From a virus: a stretch of DNA of 64,000 bases. The notes beneath the pieces were generated by a model, which was given only the letters and a program-made list of their open reading frames with translations, had not been told where the DNA came from and did not search any database. A program made the position numbers and the translations under genes. This document shows, in pieces, positions 44,675 through 53,732 of the stretch (its first letter is position 1; every line of letters starts with the position of its first letter). The DNA lies in IMG/VR virus record IMGVR_UViG_3300020205_005279, positions 25,051 through 89,050 of that record. One strand, given 5' to 3'.

Positions 44675-47600
44675 ATGGCCAATCCAATTAGAATCAATGC
44701 AGCGACATTGAATAGGCCGGGTGTCTTTGTAACTCAAACTTCAACAGGCTCCCTTCCAGAACCCATCGCTACACACGCTGTAGGATACTTATTCGGTACT
44801 ACTCCGACTGAGGACTACTATGGCGAAGATGCTATTAACGCTTATTCCGTTTTTGAACCCTATAAACCAACTCAGGTCGGCTCGGTAGCCGATTACCTGG
44901 AAAAAGTTGGCGGAGAAATTCCCTCTACAAATAGAGGAGCCCTGGCATCTTACGATGCAGTAAATTCTTTCTTTGAAAACGTCGGCGTTAATGGCATTTT
45001 ATATTTTACTCGCGTATCACCTACTCCAGAAACAGTAATCGATCTGGGAGCTTCTAGCGCCGGTGCCGGGTACAATGCGTTTGCTATCAAAGTCAATGGC
45101 CGTTATTTTGGTACTCCGATTGGAGTAGAGGATAATGATGGTGATGTAATTCGTGTAATCACCACCACGGCTCTTGACCAAGTCGATAACGCTCGCGATT
45201 TATACGAGTTCCTTGCCGATAATGGCGATGGATTTGCCGATTTTTATCGCATTGAGCAAAGTGCCGAAGAGGCCGTAGCTGGTCAATTTAGGATTTTTTC
45301 TCGCGATACTAAAAATCTTCCGGTTGTTAATAGATTTGTAGCGTATCAGTTCAGTGATACAAATTACACCGTACCACTCAATTTAAATAACCCTGTAGTG
45401 GTCAAGTTTTATACCTCGGTAAAGGAGGTGAACTTTAGGTGTGTGTCTCGTGACCAGGCCACTGGAGAACCAGTTCTGTTTCTTTCGGGAAGTCAACTCA
45501 GTGCTTATTTGAAAGCAACATCGACGGAGTATGACGCTCCGGTTGCCGGATTTGATGACGTAACTGGCACAATTGAGCTTTCTAGTTCAGTTGGATTGAG
45601 CGTCGGTAATCGAGTGGCCCTTGAGGGGACAAATATTGGAACCTTGAGCCTTGATTTTAATACAATTTACTTTGTAAAAACCAAAACCACAAATACGATT
45701 GAACTCTCGACCACGTCAGGTGGCCCAGCTCTTTCATTCACAGGTGCGCCAGGTGCTAGTGTAGTGGTTCGTAAACTGGCCTACAATCAGGCCACTCAAC
45801 AGTCGGAAATCATCAAAGCTTTCCTTGTTGATCAAGACGTTTATGCTTCTTCTCTTACAATTCCCAATGCTAAGATCTTAGGTATTTCCAAAGATCTGAC
45901 TTCAGGAGCTTTTGCTCAGACAAAGTGGGATGATGCAAACGCTTTGTACTGGCAATATGATCTATCCGGAGAAACTTTTTCGGAGATTCAAAATGGCGGT
46001 GTAAATGTAGTTCCCAGCGGAGAAATTGCTACTACTGGAGGAGTGACTACAAGAAGTGGTTATTTACCCGACTCAGTTCAAGTCTTCTACATCAACGTAG
46101 CCGGTGAGAATCGGGCCGTAATCGTCAATGGCGCAAAGCCCGACGATTTGGCCGGGGAACTTGCCACGCAAATTCGGGCAATTTTTGCAGAAAAAGAACT
46201 CGATGGCTACTATACTGTTGAAGTTGTTGCCTCCGGAAGCAATGTAACTGGAGATGTTCATGTGCCCAATAATGGTCACAAAGTTTCTCGGTTGGTTTCA
46301 GAAGCCGGTGCTCCGTACATTCGTCCAGAAACCGACGACATTTCTCTATCTGGGACTGTGGCAATTTCAGGTGGTGTTGTTAGTGGAACAGGTACGGCGT
46401 TCAATACTGAACTTTCATCCGGGGATATTTTTGTTGCTCGTGGTGTAAGATTTGTAGTTGGCACAATTACTGATGCCGATACCATGAGCGTAACTCCGAA
46501 CAATGTAACTATTGCTCCCGGAGCTACTATCTCTCTTGATAAGTCTCTTCCTAACGGATTCTTCTCTTTTGACTACGTTCTTCGGATTAAAATTACCTCT
46601 AACAATGGGGTTTCTTCACCAGTAAATCCAGGACAAAATAGATTTGGAATTACTGACCCGAACGTAATTAAACTTGTTTCATCGAGCCAAAATGCTGACT
46701 ACGATGGATATAAGTTAACTCAAATTGCCAAGGCAAATGACTTTGTATATGCAATTGAGCAGGGAGTGAATTCTAAAGTTCTTTCCCCGGGCTTCCTTTT
46801 TGCCCCAGAAGCCTATACGGTTCTTGACTATAATGCGGATGGCGGATTAACCGATGATCTCCAGAGCAAGGGCGAAGCCCGCAGAGAAAGACTAAAAATT
46901 ACCCAAGCGCTTCTAAGAGCTGCTGAAGGTAAACTTGGCGTAACAGATGGTATTGTTGGAACCCAACATATTGCCCTCATCGACTGCGGCGCTGATGAAG
47001 CCTCTCTGACTCAAGTCCAAGACGAATTGGACTTAATTAAGTCGACTGTCGGAGTGCCATTTGGCCACGCTGCTTACTACGCTCCATACATCAAGAACTC
47101 CCAAGATCGCTACGTAGCTCCTTCGAGCTTCATAGCCGGTATTGCTTGTTCAAGATATATCAACGAAGGCTTCCAACAGCCTCCAGCCGGCGCCCGTTAT
47201 CCACTACGCGGAGCCATTGGGCTTAAGTTTGACATTTCGGCCCAACAGCAAGAAGTTACCTACGCCCTCGGACTCAATCCGATCCGCTCTCTGCCCAACC
47301 GTGGCATTGTAGCATGGGGTGCTAGAACACTGTCCTCTAATCAACTCTTTAAGTTTGTTAACACCCGCGCGATTCTTAACGTTCTTATTGACGTTATGAG
47401 CCGGAGCTTTGATGACATTCTTTTTGAACAAATCGATTCGGCCGGAACAGTTTATGCCCGGGTTAAGTCCATTGCTTCTCAAGTTCTTGGTCAGTTCTTC
47501 CGCCAAGGAGCCCTATTCGGCTCTAGGCCTGAGCAGGCTTATCTGGTTGTTTGCTCTTCGGCAAATAACAGTAACTTAGATCTTGAAAATGGAACCGTAA

Positions 47601-47755
47601 GACTCGACGTATATGTGGCTACAAGCCCAACACTCGAGCGTCTCTTGGTAACTATTGTTAGAACACCCGCGGGACAAGTTGCTCAACTAAGCGACTCATT
47701 CTCAAGAAACGAGGAGCGGTTTAGTTACTTACTTAACACTACAAACGTCTTCTAA
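44675..47755 (+). CDS. tail sheath protein
   Basis: A 1026-residue protein, about twice the usual sheath length. The N-terminus (LNRPGVFVTQTSTGSLPEP) and the C-terminal third are diagnostic: FVNTRAILNVLIDVMSRSFD, followed by LFEQIDSAGTVYARVKSIAS and FFRQGALFGSRPEQAYLVV, form the conserved sheath core that contracts. The middle (about 280-620) holds inserted beta domains. One of them, VVSGTGTAFNTELSSGDIFV, also occurs in the 35221 protein. Such insertions would decorate the outside of the tail. It is 3 bases from the protease gene. Confidence 0.93.
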   Translation: MANPIRINAATLNRPGVFVTQTSTGSLPEPIATHAVGYLFGTTPTEDYYGEDAINAYSVFEPYKPTQVGSVADYLEKVGGEIPSTNRGALASYDAVNSFFENVGVNGILYFTRVSPTPETVIDLGASSAGAGYNAFAIKVNGRYFGTPIGVEDNDGDVIRVITTTALDQVDNARDLYEFLADNGDGFADFYRIEQSAEEAVAGQFRIFSRDTKNLPVVNRFVAYQFSDTNYTVPLNLNNPVVVKFYTSVKEVNFRCVSRDQATGEPVLFLSGSQLSAYLKATSTEYDAPVAGFDDVTGTIELSSSVGLSVGNRVALEGTNIGTLSLDFNTIYFVKTKTTNTIELSTTSGGPALSFTGAPGASVVVRKLAYNQATQQSEIIKAFLVDQDVYASSLTIPNAKILGISKDLTSGAFAQTKWDDANALYWQYDLSGETFSEIQNGGVNVVPSGEIATTGGVTTRSGYLPDSVQVFYINVAGENRAVIVNGAKPDDLAGELATQIRAIFAEKELDGYYTVEVVASGSNVTGDVHVPNNGHKVSRLVSEAGAPYIRPETDDISLSGTVAISGGVVSGTGTAFNTELSSGDIFVARGVRFVVGTITDADTMSVTPNNVTIAPGATISLDKSLPNGFFSFDYVLRIKITSNNGVSSPVNPGQNRFGITDPNVIKLVSSSQNADYDGYKLTQIAKANDFVYAIEQGVNSKVLSPGFLFAPEAYTVLDYNADGGLTDDLQSKGEARRERLKITQALLRAAEGKLGVTDGIVGTQHIALIDCGADEASLTQVQDELDLIKSTVGVPFGHAAYYAPYIKNSQDRYVAPSSFIAGIACSRYINEGFQQPPAGARYPLRGAIGLKFDISAQQQEVTYALGLNPIRSLPNRGIVAWGARTLSSNQLFKFVNTRAILNVLIDVMSRSFDDILFEQIDSAGTVYARVKSIASQVLGQFFRQGALFGSRPEQAYLVVCSSANNSNLDLENGTVRLDVYVATSPTLERLLVTIVRTPAGQVAQLSDSFSRNEERFSYLLNTTNVF

Positions 47756-47758
47756 TAG

Positions 47759-49690
47759 ATGAAAGAGCACGTACTCAACGGAGAAAAACCACTTTCAACT
47801 CAACAGCCCAAAAAGGTTGTCTTTGTTGAAATGTTTAGAGCTGGTCCACAAATCTCTTCTACTGGTCAAAAACTTGTTTTTACAGAGAATGATTTGGACC
47901 AGGTTGTGGGGTCCTACGACCCCATTCATCACGAAGCCCCTCTTATTATCGGTCACGATCAAGAAGATGGAACTCCTGCTCTAGGTTGGGTACAAAAAGT
48001 TTGGAGAAAGGGTAAAGAACTTTGGGGTAAAGTCGAACTTACCCCCAAGGCAGAACAACTCATCAAAGATGGGGTGTTTAAAAAAGTAAGTAGTTCATTT
48101 TATCTGCCCGAGGCTGAAACGAATCCTACCCCTGGGAAATTATCCCTACGTCATCTTGGTTTAGTTTCTATCCCGGCTGTAAAAGGACTCACTGCTTTTT
48201 CGGAGCAATCCGAAGAACAAAAAACGATAACAATAACCCCTTCCGAGGGGGAGTCTTCTATTTCGTTTAAAGAACATTTAGGAAAAAATCTAATTATGGC
48301 TAGGAAAAAAACCAAAACAGAAACTCCTGCTTCGGTGGAATCTACTACTATCGATCACGGCGAAGGGGGTATGACTGTCAATATTAATATTGGCGGGGGG
48401 GCCGGAGGCGGAGCGTCTAAGGCCAACGTTTATGATGATAGCGGCAACAAAATTTCAGAAACCGGCGCACCAGCCGATTATGATATGGATTATGCTATGG
48501 AAGCAGACGCTTCTATGGACGCCGAGCCTATGCCCTCGATGGAAGAGGACATGGAAGGTTCTTCAGATGACTTAGGTCTTGAAGACGACGGGGAAGGCGG
48601 AGAAATGCCCGACGACGGTGCTGAGATGCCCGACGAGGGTGGAGAAATGCCCGATGAGGGTGGAGAGATCCCCGAGGAAGGTGGGGAGGGCGAGATGCCT
48701 TCTGAGCCCACCGAAGATGAAGGTGGGATGGAAACCGATGACATTTCCGGAGAGATGGAAGGTGCCGATGAAAAAATTGCTCAACTCGCCTCAGAATATG
48801 AGATCGAAGAGCTAATTAAGGCCCTAGCCCTCAAAACAGATGCTACTTCCATGATGGAAGGACAAGGAAAAATGTCTTATGGCGAAATGCCTGAAGGCTT
48901 AAAAAAAGCGATTGAAGCCAAAAAAGGAGAAAAATCCGATGAAGAGGACGAGGAAAAGGACTCTGAGGATATGGGCGAGGCAGTGAAGGAAGGTGAAGCG
49001 CCTTCTGGAGCAGAAAAGCCTAGCGCTAAGGAAGTAGGTGGAGCCGAGGAGCCCAAGGGCGAGCAGGTATATGCCGAAGAGGAAACCAACGAAGAGAAAG
49101 AAGAAGAAGAGAGCGCTGAGCATGCCGAAGGCTGCAAAAGCTATGAAGAGGACGAGGACGAAGAGAAGAAAAAAGAAGGTAAAGTAACTTCAGAGGCTAC
49201 AGGAACTCTGGATCATAGCGAAAGTGCTATGGGAGTTCAGGGACAGAAGAATCTTCAGACCCGGGTAGCCGAATTGGAAGAGGAGCTTGCCAAACAGAAA
49301 AAACTAATGAGAGAAAAGGAAATCTCTGATTTCACTGAAACTCTCTACAACGAGGGCAAATTAACCCAACAGATTGTCGCTAAGACCGATCTTGTAAGGT
49401 TCATGGAAACCCTTAACAACAAAAACTCGGTGAATTTCTCCGAGACGGGCAAAGCTTCTCAATTTGATTTCTTCAAAGGCGTACTGGAAAACCTACCTTC
49501 CATGGTAAGCTTTGAAGAATTTGCTACCCCAGCTTCGGCTCCTAAGGCGCCCAAGCAACCTGTCCCCTCAGCCGATGGGTATGTCTACGATCCTACCACA
49601 GCAAATCTTCACGCCCAGGCGTTGGAGTACTCTGAACAAAAGGGCGTTGAATACACCATTGCCTTGAAGGCAATTTTATCTGACTCATAA
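47759..49690 (+). CDS. prohead protease fused to scaffold protein (Mu gpI/Z type)
   Basis: A 643-residue protein. Residues about 20-150 match the Mu I protease pattern: FVEMFRAGPQISSTGQ, APLIIGHDQEDGTPALGWV, then FKKVSSSFYLPEA with the candidate catalytic serine, and LGLVSIPAVKGL. Residues about 215-500 are an extremely acidic low-complexity region with repeated EMPDEGG units. The C-terminal 140 residues are helical and scaffold-like. In Mu the scaffold is also made from an internal in-frame start. An internal ATG at 48297 (MARKKTKTE) is a candidate here, but its spacing to AGGA is long. It lies just ahead of the decoration and capsid genes. Confidence 0.85.
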   Translation: MKEHVLNGEKPLSTQQPKKVVFVEMFRAGPQISSTGQKLVFTENDLDQVVGSYDPIHHEAPLIIGHDQEDGTPALGWVQKVWRKGKELWGKVELTPKAEQLIKDGVFKKVSSSFYLPEAETNPTPGKLSLRHLGLVSIPAVKGLTAFSEQSEEQKTITITPSEGESSISFKEHLGKNLIMARKKTKTETPASVESTTIDHGEGGMTVNINIGGGAGGGASKANVYDDSGNKISETGAPADYDMDYAMEADASMDAEPMPSMEEDMEGSSDDLGLEDDGEGGEMPDDGAEMPDEGGEMPDEGGEIPEEGGEGEMPSEPTEDEGGMETDDISGEMEGADEKIAQLASEYEIEELIKALALKTDATSMMEGQGKMSYGEMPEGLKKAIEAKKGEKSDEEDEEKDSEDMGEAVKEGEAPSGAEKPSAKEVGGAEEPKGEQVYAEEETNEEKEEEESAEHAEGCKSYEEDEDEEKKKEGKVTSEATGTLDHSESAMGVQGQKNLQTRVAELEEELAKQKKLMREKEISDFTETLYNEGKLTQQIVAKTDLVRFMETLNNKNSVNFSETGKASQFDFFKGVLENLPSMVSFEEFATPASAPKAPKQPVPSADGYVYDPTTANLHAQALEYSEQKGVEYTIALKAILSDS

Positions 49691-49704
49691 GGAGTAAATT
49701 AAAC

Positions 49705-50208
49705 ATGGCAACCGATCCACGTTATATGTCCTTTGACCACCAATATGTAGAGACCGTAACCGTCACCGACGCTACGGCTCTCACTAATGGTCTCGAAGCA
49801 CATCGTTTCATTAAGCGCAATGGCGCTTACCCATCAGCCGGCGGTTTTGCCGCCGGTGTCAATGTATACCGCATCTATGGCCAAGGCGAACTAACCGCCA
49901 AAGGCTACCAAGTAGATGATGGTTCAACTCTGGTCTATGAAGGCCAGCTCAATCCTTCAAACACCCCGCTTAAGCCCGGTGTATTTCCTTATCAGGGTCT
50001 TGCCTCCGTGGTAACCACTGGTATCGTAATTGTTGAAGTTGATTCCACCGCTACTTTCGCTGTAGACGACGCTGTTGTAGCTAACGCTACCGGCCAAGCT
50101 AACGATGGTGGTGCCGGTGTGGTCCTAGGTCGTGCCCTTGACGCTGTTACTGTTGCCGGAGCCGGCCAGTATATTCGCGTTAAGCTCGGTAACGAAGCTG
50201 GTGCTTGA
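49705..50208 (+). CDS. capsid decoration protein (DUF2190-like)
   Basis: A 167-residue protein, mostly beta with many Val/Ala/Gly: RFIKRNGAYPSAGGFAAGV, AKGYQVDDGSTLVYEG, and VLGRALDAVTVAGAGQYIRV near the end. This matches small head decoration or cement proteins located between protease/scaffold and major capsid genes in Mu- and lambda-like phages. A good ribosome binding site (AAGGAG) lies 10 bases before the ATG. High expression is expected. Confidence 0.75.
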   Translation: MATDPRYMSFDHQYVETVTVTDATALTNGLEAHRFIKRNGAYPSAGGFAAGVNVYRIYGQGELTAKGYQVDDGSTLVYEGQLNPSNTPLKPGVFPYQGLASVVTTGIVIVEVDSTATFAVDDAVVANATGQANDGGAGVVLGRALDAVTVAGAGQYIRVKLGNEAGA

Positions 50209-50233
50209 TAGATATTAAAGGAGAAAAACTATC

Positions 50234-51220
50234 ATGATGAATCTTGATCAAGTAAGAATTATTGATCCAATTCTTACGCAACTCGCCCAAGGTTACAAAA
50301 ACTCAGAAGGCGTAGCTACATTCTTCGCTCCTTCGGTATCTATGAATACCAGAGCAGGCCGCACGTTAGTCTTCGGCAAAGAAGCCTTTGCTGCTCAGAG
50401 CTTCCTAAGAAGCCCTGGAACTAACATTCAGAAAGTCCAAAATCAATTCGGAACTCGTTCATTCGCCCTCCGTCAGGAAGCAATTAGCTGGGAGATTGCC
50501 GAAGAGATCGCGGCTGAGGCCAAAAATGGCGCTGCTCAGATTGACCTTCGTCAATTTGCTGCTAAAGACGCCGCTAATCGCCTCATGCAGTCCTGGGAAG
50601 TCCAAGTTGCTGAAAAAGTAACCGACGACACTCAGTACGAAACCGGTAACGTTCTTGACCTCTCCGTCTATAACGGAGGCGCAGACCAATTCAACTCGCC
50701 AACCGCCGACGTTGAAGTTCTGATGGACGATGCCAAAGAACAAGTCCGCTCGCAGATTGGTATCTATCCCAACAAGATGGTGATTTCACCTGACGCCTTT
50801 AACGCCCTCAAGCGTAACAAGCGTATTCGTGATTTCATGCAGCGTGGCGTTTTGGTAGATGAGAAGACCTTGGCTCAAATCTTTGGTCTCGATGAGATTC
50901 GCGTTGCTCGTAGACTCAAACTCAACCAGGCAACTGGGGATCTTGAGAACATCTACAATAACATCGCAGTTCTTTTCTACCATCCTTCAGGTTCCACAGA
51001 CGGCTTTATGCCTGCTTTGGATGCCAACTATGGTAATCCTGCCTTTGCCTACACTTATACTCTTACCGGGTATCCTATCGCTACTCCTGAGCGCTTCAAC
51101 ATTGAGCGCAGAGTATTCAGCGGAGACATTCTTGTTGAGCGTAGCTTTGAGCTCGTCGGCATGGGTGAGAACGGAAAGTGTGGTTCAGGGTTTATCTTCA
51201 ACAACCCAGTTGCTGTTTGA
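50234..51220 (+). CDS. major capsid protein
   Basis: A 328-residue protein of the HK97-fold capsid type found after protease/scaffold and decoration genes. Features include FFAPSVSMNTRAGRTLVFGK, SWEIAEEIAAEAKNGA, NKMVISPDAFNALKRNKRI and the beta end ERFNIERRVFSGDILVERSF. An AAAGGAG ribosome binding site precedes ATGATG. A strong terminator follows 24 bases after the stop. Position, length and expression signals support the assignment even though no single motif is diagnostic. Confidence 0.88.
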   Translation: MMNLDQVRIIDPILTQLAQGYKNSEGVATFFAPSVSMNTRAGRTLVFGKEAFAAQSFLRSPGTNIQKVQNQFGTRSFALRQEAISWEIAEEIAAEAKNGAAQIDLRQFAAKDAANRLMQSWEVQVAEKVTDDTQYETGNVLDLSVYNGGADQFNSPTADVEVLMDDAKEQVRSQIGIYPNKMVISPDAFNALKRNKRIRDFMQRGVLVDEKTLAQIFGLDEIRVARRLKLNQATGDLENIYNNIAVLFYHPSGSTDGFMPALDANYGNPAFAYTYTLTGYPIATPERFNIERRVFSGDILVERSFELVGMGENGKCGSGFIFNNPVAV

Positions 51221-51227
51221 GTTTAAC

Positions 51228-51554
51228 TCACTCGGTAATCAATGGAGGCCTTCGGGCCTCTTTTTTATTACGTATTGCCCCAAGTAACTTGGTCCCTATT
51301 TCTAGGTTGATGGAAAAAAATTGACTTGTTATTTCCTGTCCAAATAAACTCTCGAGTTGGTACTCCATTGTTCCTTCGTCGGTAAAGATGTCCTTTTCCA
51401 CGAGAAGTTTTTCCATGGCTTCTAGGTCTTTAATACTAAAATAATCCGCCTCCAGCATTGATATAATGGCCTGTACTGTTCTCCTAAAAACAAATCTTTC
51501 TTTCTTCAAGTCTCTATCTAGGGCGTAGGCTAAAGATTTTAAAGTTTTTTCCAC
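51228..51554 (-). CDS. hypothetical protein, antisense to capsid terminator
   Basis: A 108-residue helical protein (DRDLKKERFVFRRTVQAIIS, then FSIKDLEAMEKLLVEKDIF), the only minus gene within the morphogenesis block. Its last codons overlap the terminator of the capsid gene, so the hairpin is both terminator and coding sequence (residues KKEARRPP). No recognised family. Its own promoter would lie in 51555-51600. Confidence 0.6.
   Translation of the reverse strand: MEKTLKSLAYALDRDLKKERFVFRRTVQAIISMLEADYFSIKDLEAMEKLLVEKDIFTDEGTMEYQLESLFGQEITSQFFSINLEIGTKLLGAIRNKKEARRPPLITE
51245..51268 (+). terminator. strong rho-independent terminator after the capsid gene
   Basis: GAGGCC-TTCG-GGCCTC stem with UUCG tetraloop followed by six T. 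Confidence 0.92.
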
Positions 51555-51597
51555 GAGTGTTTTATGTAATTATACCATAAGATAACATCAAGGTTTA

Positions 51598-51621
51598 GTT
51601 TAAAGTCTATTGTAATAGAAG
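51598..51621 (+). promoter_or_regulatory. GTTTAAAG promoter-like element
   Basis: GTTTAAAG (51598-51605), then TAATAGA 7 bases later, 33 bases ahead of the ATG at 51631. It would restart transcription after the capsid terminator. Confidence 0.5.
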
Positions 51622-51630
51622 ACCTGTATT

Positions 51631-52425
51631 ATGCCTCAGGCACCATACCCCGATAATTTTGGAGTAGCAGACAACTGCAATCCGGCCACGGTCGATTACT
51701 TTGTAGAAATTTTTGGTTACCAAGAGGCCGTAGAGTTATCGAACATCGACTCTCCGACCGGGAACCAAATAGACGTAGATAAGATTCAAATTGCTCTCAA
51801 CGACGCTGCAACTCTTATCAACAACTACATCATCACCGCGCCACCGCAGGGCAAGATTCTTATTGCCGGGTCATATCGTCGCACTCAAGCCACAATTGCC
51901 CGCTGGTATCTAGATATACTTCGTCCTCGCCAACAAGTCATAGATGCCGCAGAAAAAGCCCTTGAGCAACTTGAGTTGTGGGCCTCTAAAGCTTCCCCGT
52001 CCTCCGGGTTAAAATGGCAAGAAGCATACCGCTACTGGAATAGTAGTTGCTCTATGACAAAGAGCGCGTATAGGAGAGGGCGTAGTTTTACCGAACCGTC
52101 TCTCAATCGTTGGGTGCTCAACGAAGGTGGGAACAATCGCTGGTGGCAGTTCCCCCGCAAGGAGGCTATTAGCACCCCACGGATCCATGCCCAGGGACTT
52201 TCTGATGCGACCCTTGATATTAGAACTGGGGCCGCCGAATCCACCGTTGAAATCAATCAACTATTCGATGCGCTAGAAACCACAAGGGACCTTGGGTCAT
52301 TTACAAACACCGCGGATGTTATTAATGCAGAAAACGGAGATATGATAGTAGCCACTAACACAACCGAGTCCGAAAACGGAGAATTTGACAACTTCAATGG
52401 CCTGAAAGAAGGCGATACGTTCTAA
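51631..52425 (+). CDS. head-tail connector candidate (Mu gp36/DUF1320-like)
   Basis: A 264-residue protein. Residues about 45-120 have the helical pattern of DUF1320 connectors: IQIALNDAATLINNYI, then YRRTQATIARWYLDILRPRQ and VIDAAEKALEQLELWA. The C-terminal half is longer than in Mu and polar. It follows the capsid gene and precedes a gp37-like gene, the order expected for Mu-type head completion proteins. Confidence 0.65.
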   Translation: MPQAPYPDNFGVADNCNPATVDYFVEIFGYQEAVELSNIDSPTGNQIDVDKIQIALNDAATLINNYIITAPPQGKILIAGSYRRTQATIARWYLDILRPRQQVIDAAEKALEQLELWASKASPSSGLKWQEAYRYWNSSCSMTKSAYRRGRSFTEPSLNRWVLNEGGNNRWWQFPRKEAISTPRIHAQGLSDATLDIRTGAAESTVEINQLFDALETTRDLGSFTNTADVINAENGDMIVATNTTESENGEFDNFNGLKEGDTF

Positions 52426-52451
52426 CCCCACCCCACTCCTACTCTATTACC

Positions 52452-52793
52452 ATGAGCAATCAACCGTATGGCTATGACCCATTTAACCCTGGCCCCGCGG
52501 ATGGCCAGGCCTTCCTCCTCATCCAAGACGGGCCTTCTGGCGGTTGTTATTATTTGGGCGGAGCCTATGGCCGTTTAGGTGGGAGAGTGGGAGTATTCCC
52601 CGATAGTACGGAATATAAGCAATCCGCCGAAGAACTTCGCCAATACATACTTAGTCTTGAAAGTTCTAGGAGGATCCAAGATCTTTCCAACGTAAACTTT
52701 GTTCGCAACGTAAAACCTGGCGACGCCCTACTCTATAACTTTACAACCGGCAACTGGGAGCTTCAAAACTTCATTAGTGGCGGGGAGTGGTAA
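52452..52793 (+). CDS. small structural-like protein
   Basis: A 113-residue protein, Gly-rich N-terminal half (YYLGGAYGRLGGRVGVFPD), then a helix (SAEELRQYILSLESSRRI) and beta end. Upstream of the ATG is a C-rich spacer without a Shine-Dalgarno. It sits between connector candidates and may be a neck or stopper protein. No family is recognised. Its end carries the GGGGAG that probably serves the next gene. Confidence 0.6.
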   Translation: MSNQPYGYDPFNPGPADGQAFLLIQDGPSGGCYYLGGAYGRLGGRVGVFPDSTEYKQSAEELRQYILSLESSRRIQDLSNVNFVRNVKPGDALLYNFTTGNWELQNFISGGEW

Positions 52794-52796
52794 ACT

Positions 52797-53732
52797 GTGC
52801 TTCTTGAAATAGAAAATCAACTCCATAGGAGAGTGCATAAGACGCTCGGTCAGAGCGCCGTGGTTCTTCGCCTTGCAGAAGAACTAGATGAGTCGGGAAG
52901 AGTATCTGAACAAACAATGATTATCGTTAGTTATGCTAACGAGAATACTAATAATCCAAACAAAGGAGCCTATATTCCCACAATTAGAAATAGATCTCTT
53001 AGCTACTCGATTACAATCGTTCAAAAACAAGTCCAGCGAGAAGGGCATAGTTTCGCGCTTCCGCTTATGGATCTGATTTATGACGCCGTTTCTGGATGGG
53101 TGCCAGAAATACCCGGATTAGAATTTCAGACAGGATTTGAGCCAGGCCCCGGGCGTTTTGTCCAAGTCACCGAGGCCTCTCAATTTATCTATGAAATGAA
53201 CTTTACCATTGAGGTATTGCTTTCAGACGGAAGGTTCTATTCTCAACCTTGTGCCGCTTTTGATTCTATTTCTATCGAAGATTTTTTACCACAGCGTAGT
53301 TGTCTTCTTACGGAAGACAGAAAGAACACGGGCTTGGCAGTTTGGAGAAGAAAAGTAGACGTAGATACGACCGAGGAGTATGTTGTTGAAGACTTACGAT
53401 GCAAAAGAGAAATTAGTGATGCGCTTATCTTAATCTGCTCAGAAGAACTTAATGGCGACGCCACTTACCAATTTATCCCCAGAGATGCATTATCATTCAA
53501 TTCCACGGGAGATAGGGTAATAGACCAGTCAAAAACAACCTCTGGAACACTGCAAAAATGTTGGAAGTGTTACAAAGACCAAACAGAACCTTACCCACCT
53601 TGGTTTAAGTTAAACATAGACGCCGGATTATGGAGAAATATAGCAGGAACTGTTCCAAACTCCAACCCTCTTACTTCTTCTCGTCAAGACTTTTATCTTT
53701 CTACAAATTCAGCATACGGTGAATCAACATGA
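52797..53732 (+). CDS. tail terminator or neck protein candidate (Mu gp37-like)
   Basis: A 311-residue protein from a GTG start. The N-terminal 150 residues fit the Mu gp37/DUF1834 pattern: LEIENQLHRRVHKTLGQSAV, SYSITIVQKQVQREGHSFAL, LMDLIYDAVSGWVPEIPGLE and a strand FIYEMNFTIEVLL. The C-terminal half contains four cysteines and is extra to the family. The stop overlaps the Dps ATG (ATGA). Confidence 0.6.
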   Translation: MLLEIENQLHRRVHKTLGQSAVVLRLAEELDESGRVSEQTMIIVSYANENTNNPNKGAYIPTIRNRSLSYSITIVQKQVQREGHSFALPLMDLIYDAVSGWVPEIPGLEFQTGFEPGPGRFVQVTEASQFIYEMNFTIEVLLSDGRFYSQPCAAFDSISIEDFLPQRSCLLTEDRKNTGLAVWRRKVDVDTTEEYVVEDLRCKREISDALILICSEELNGDATYQFIPRDALSFNSTGDRVIDQSKTTSGTLQKCWKCYKDQTEPYPPWFKLNIDAGLWRNIAGTVPNSNPLTSSRQDFYLSTNSAYGEST

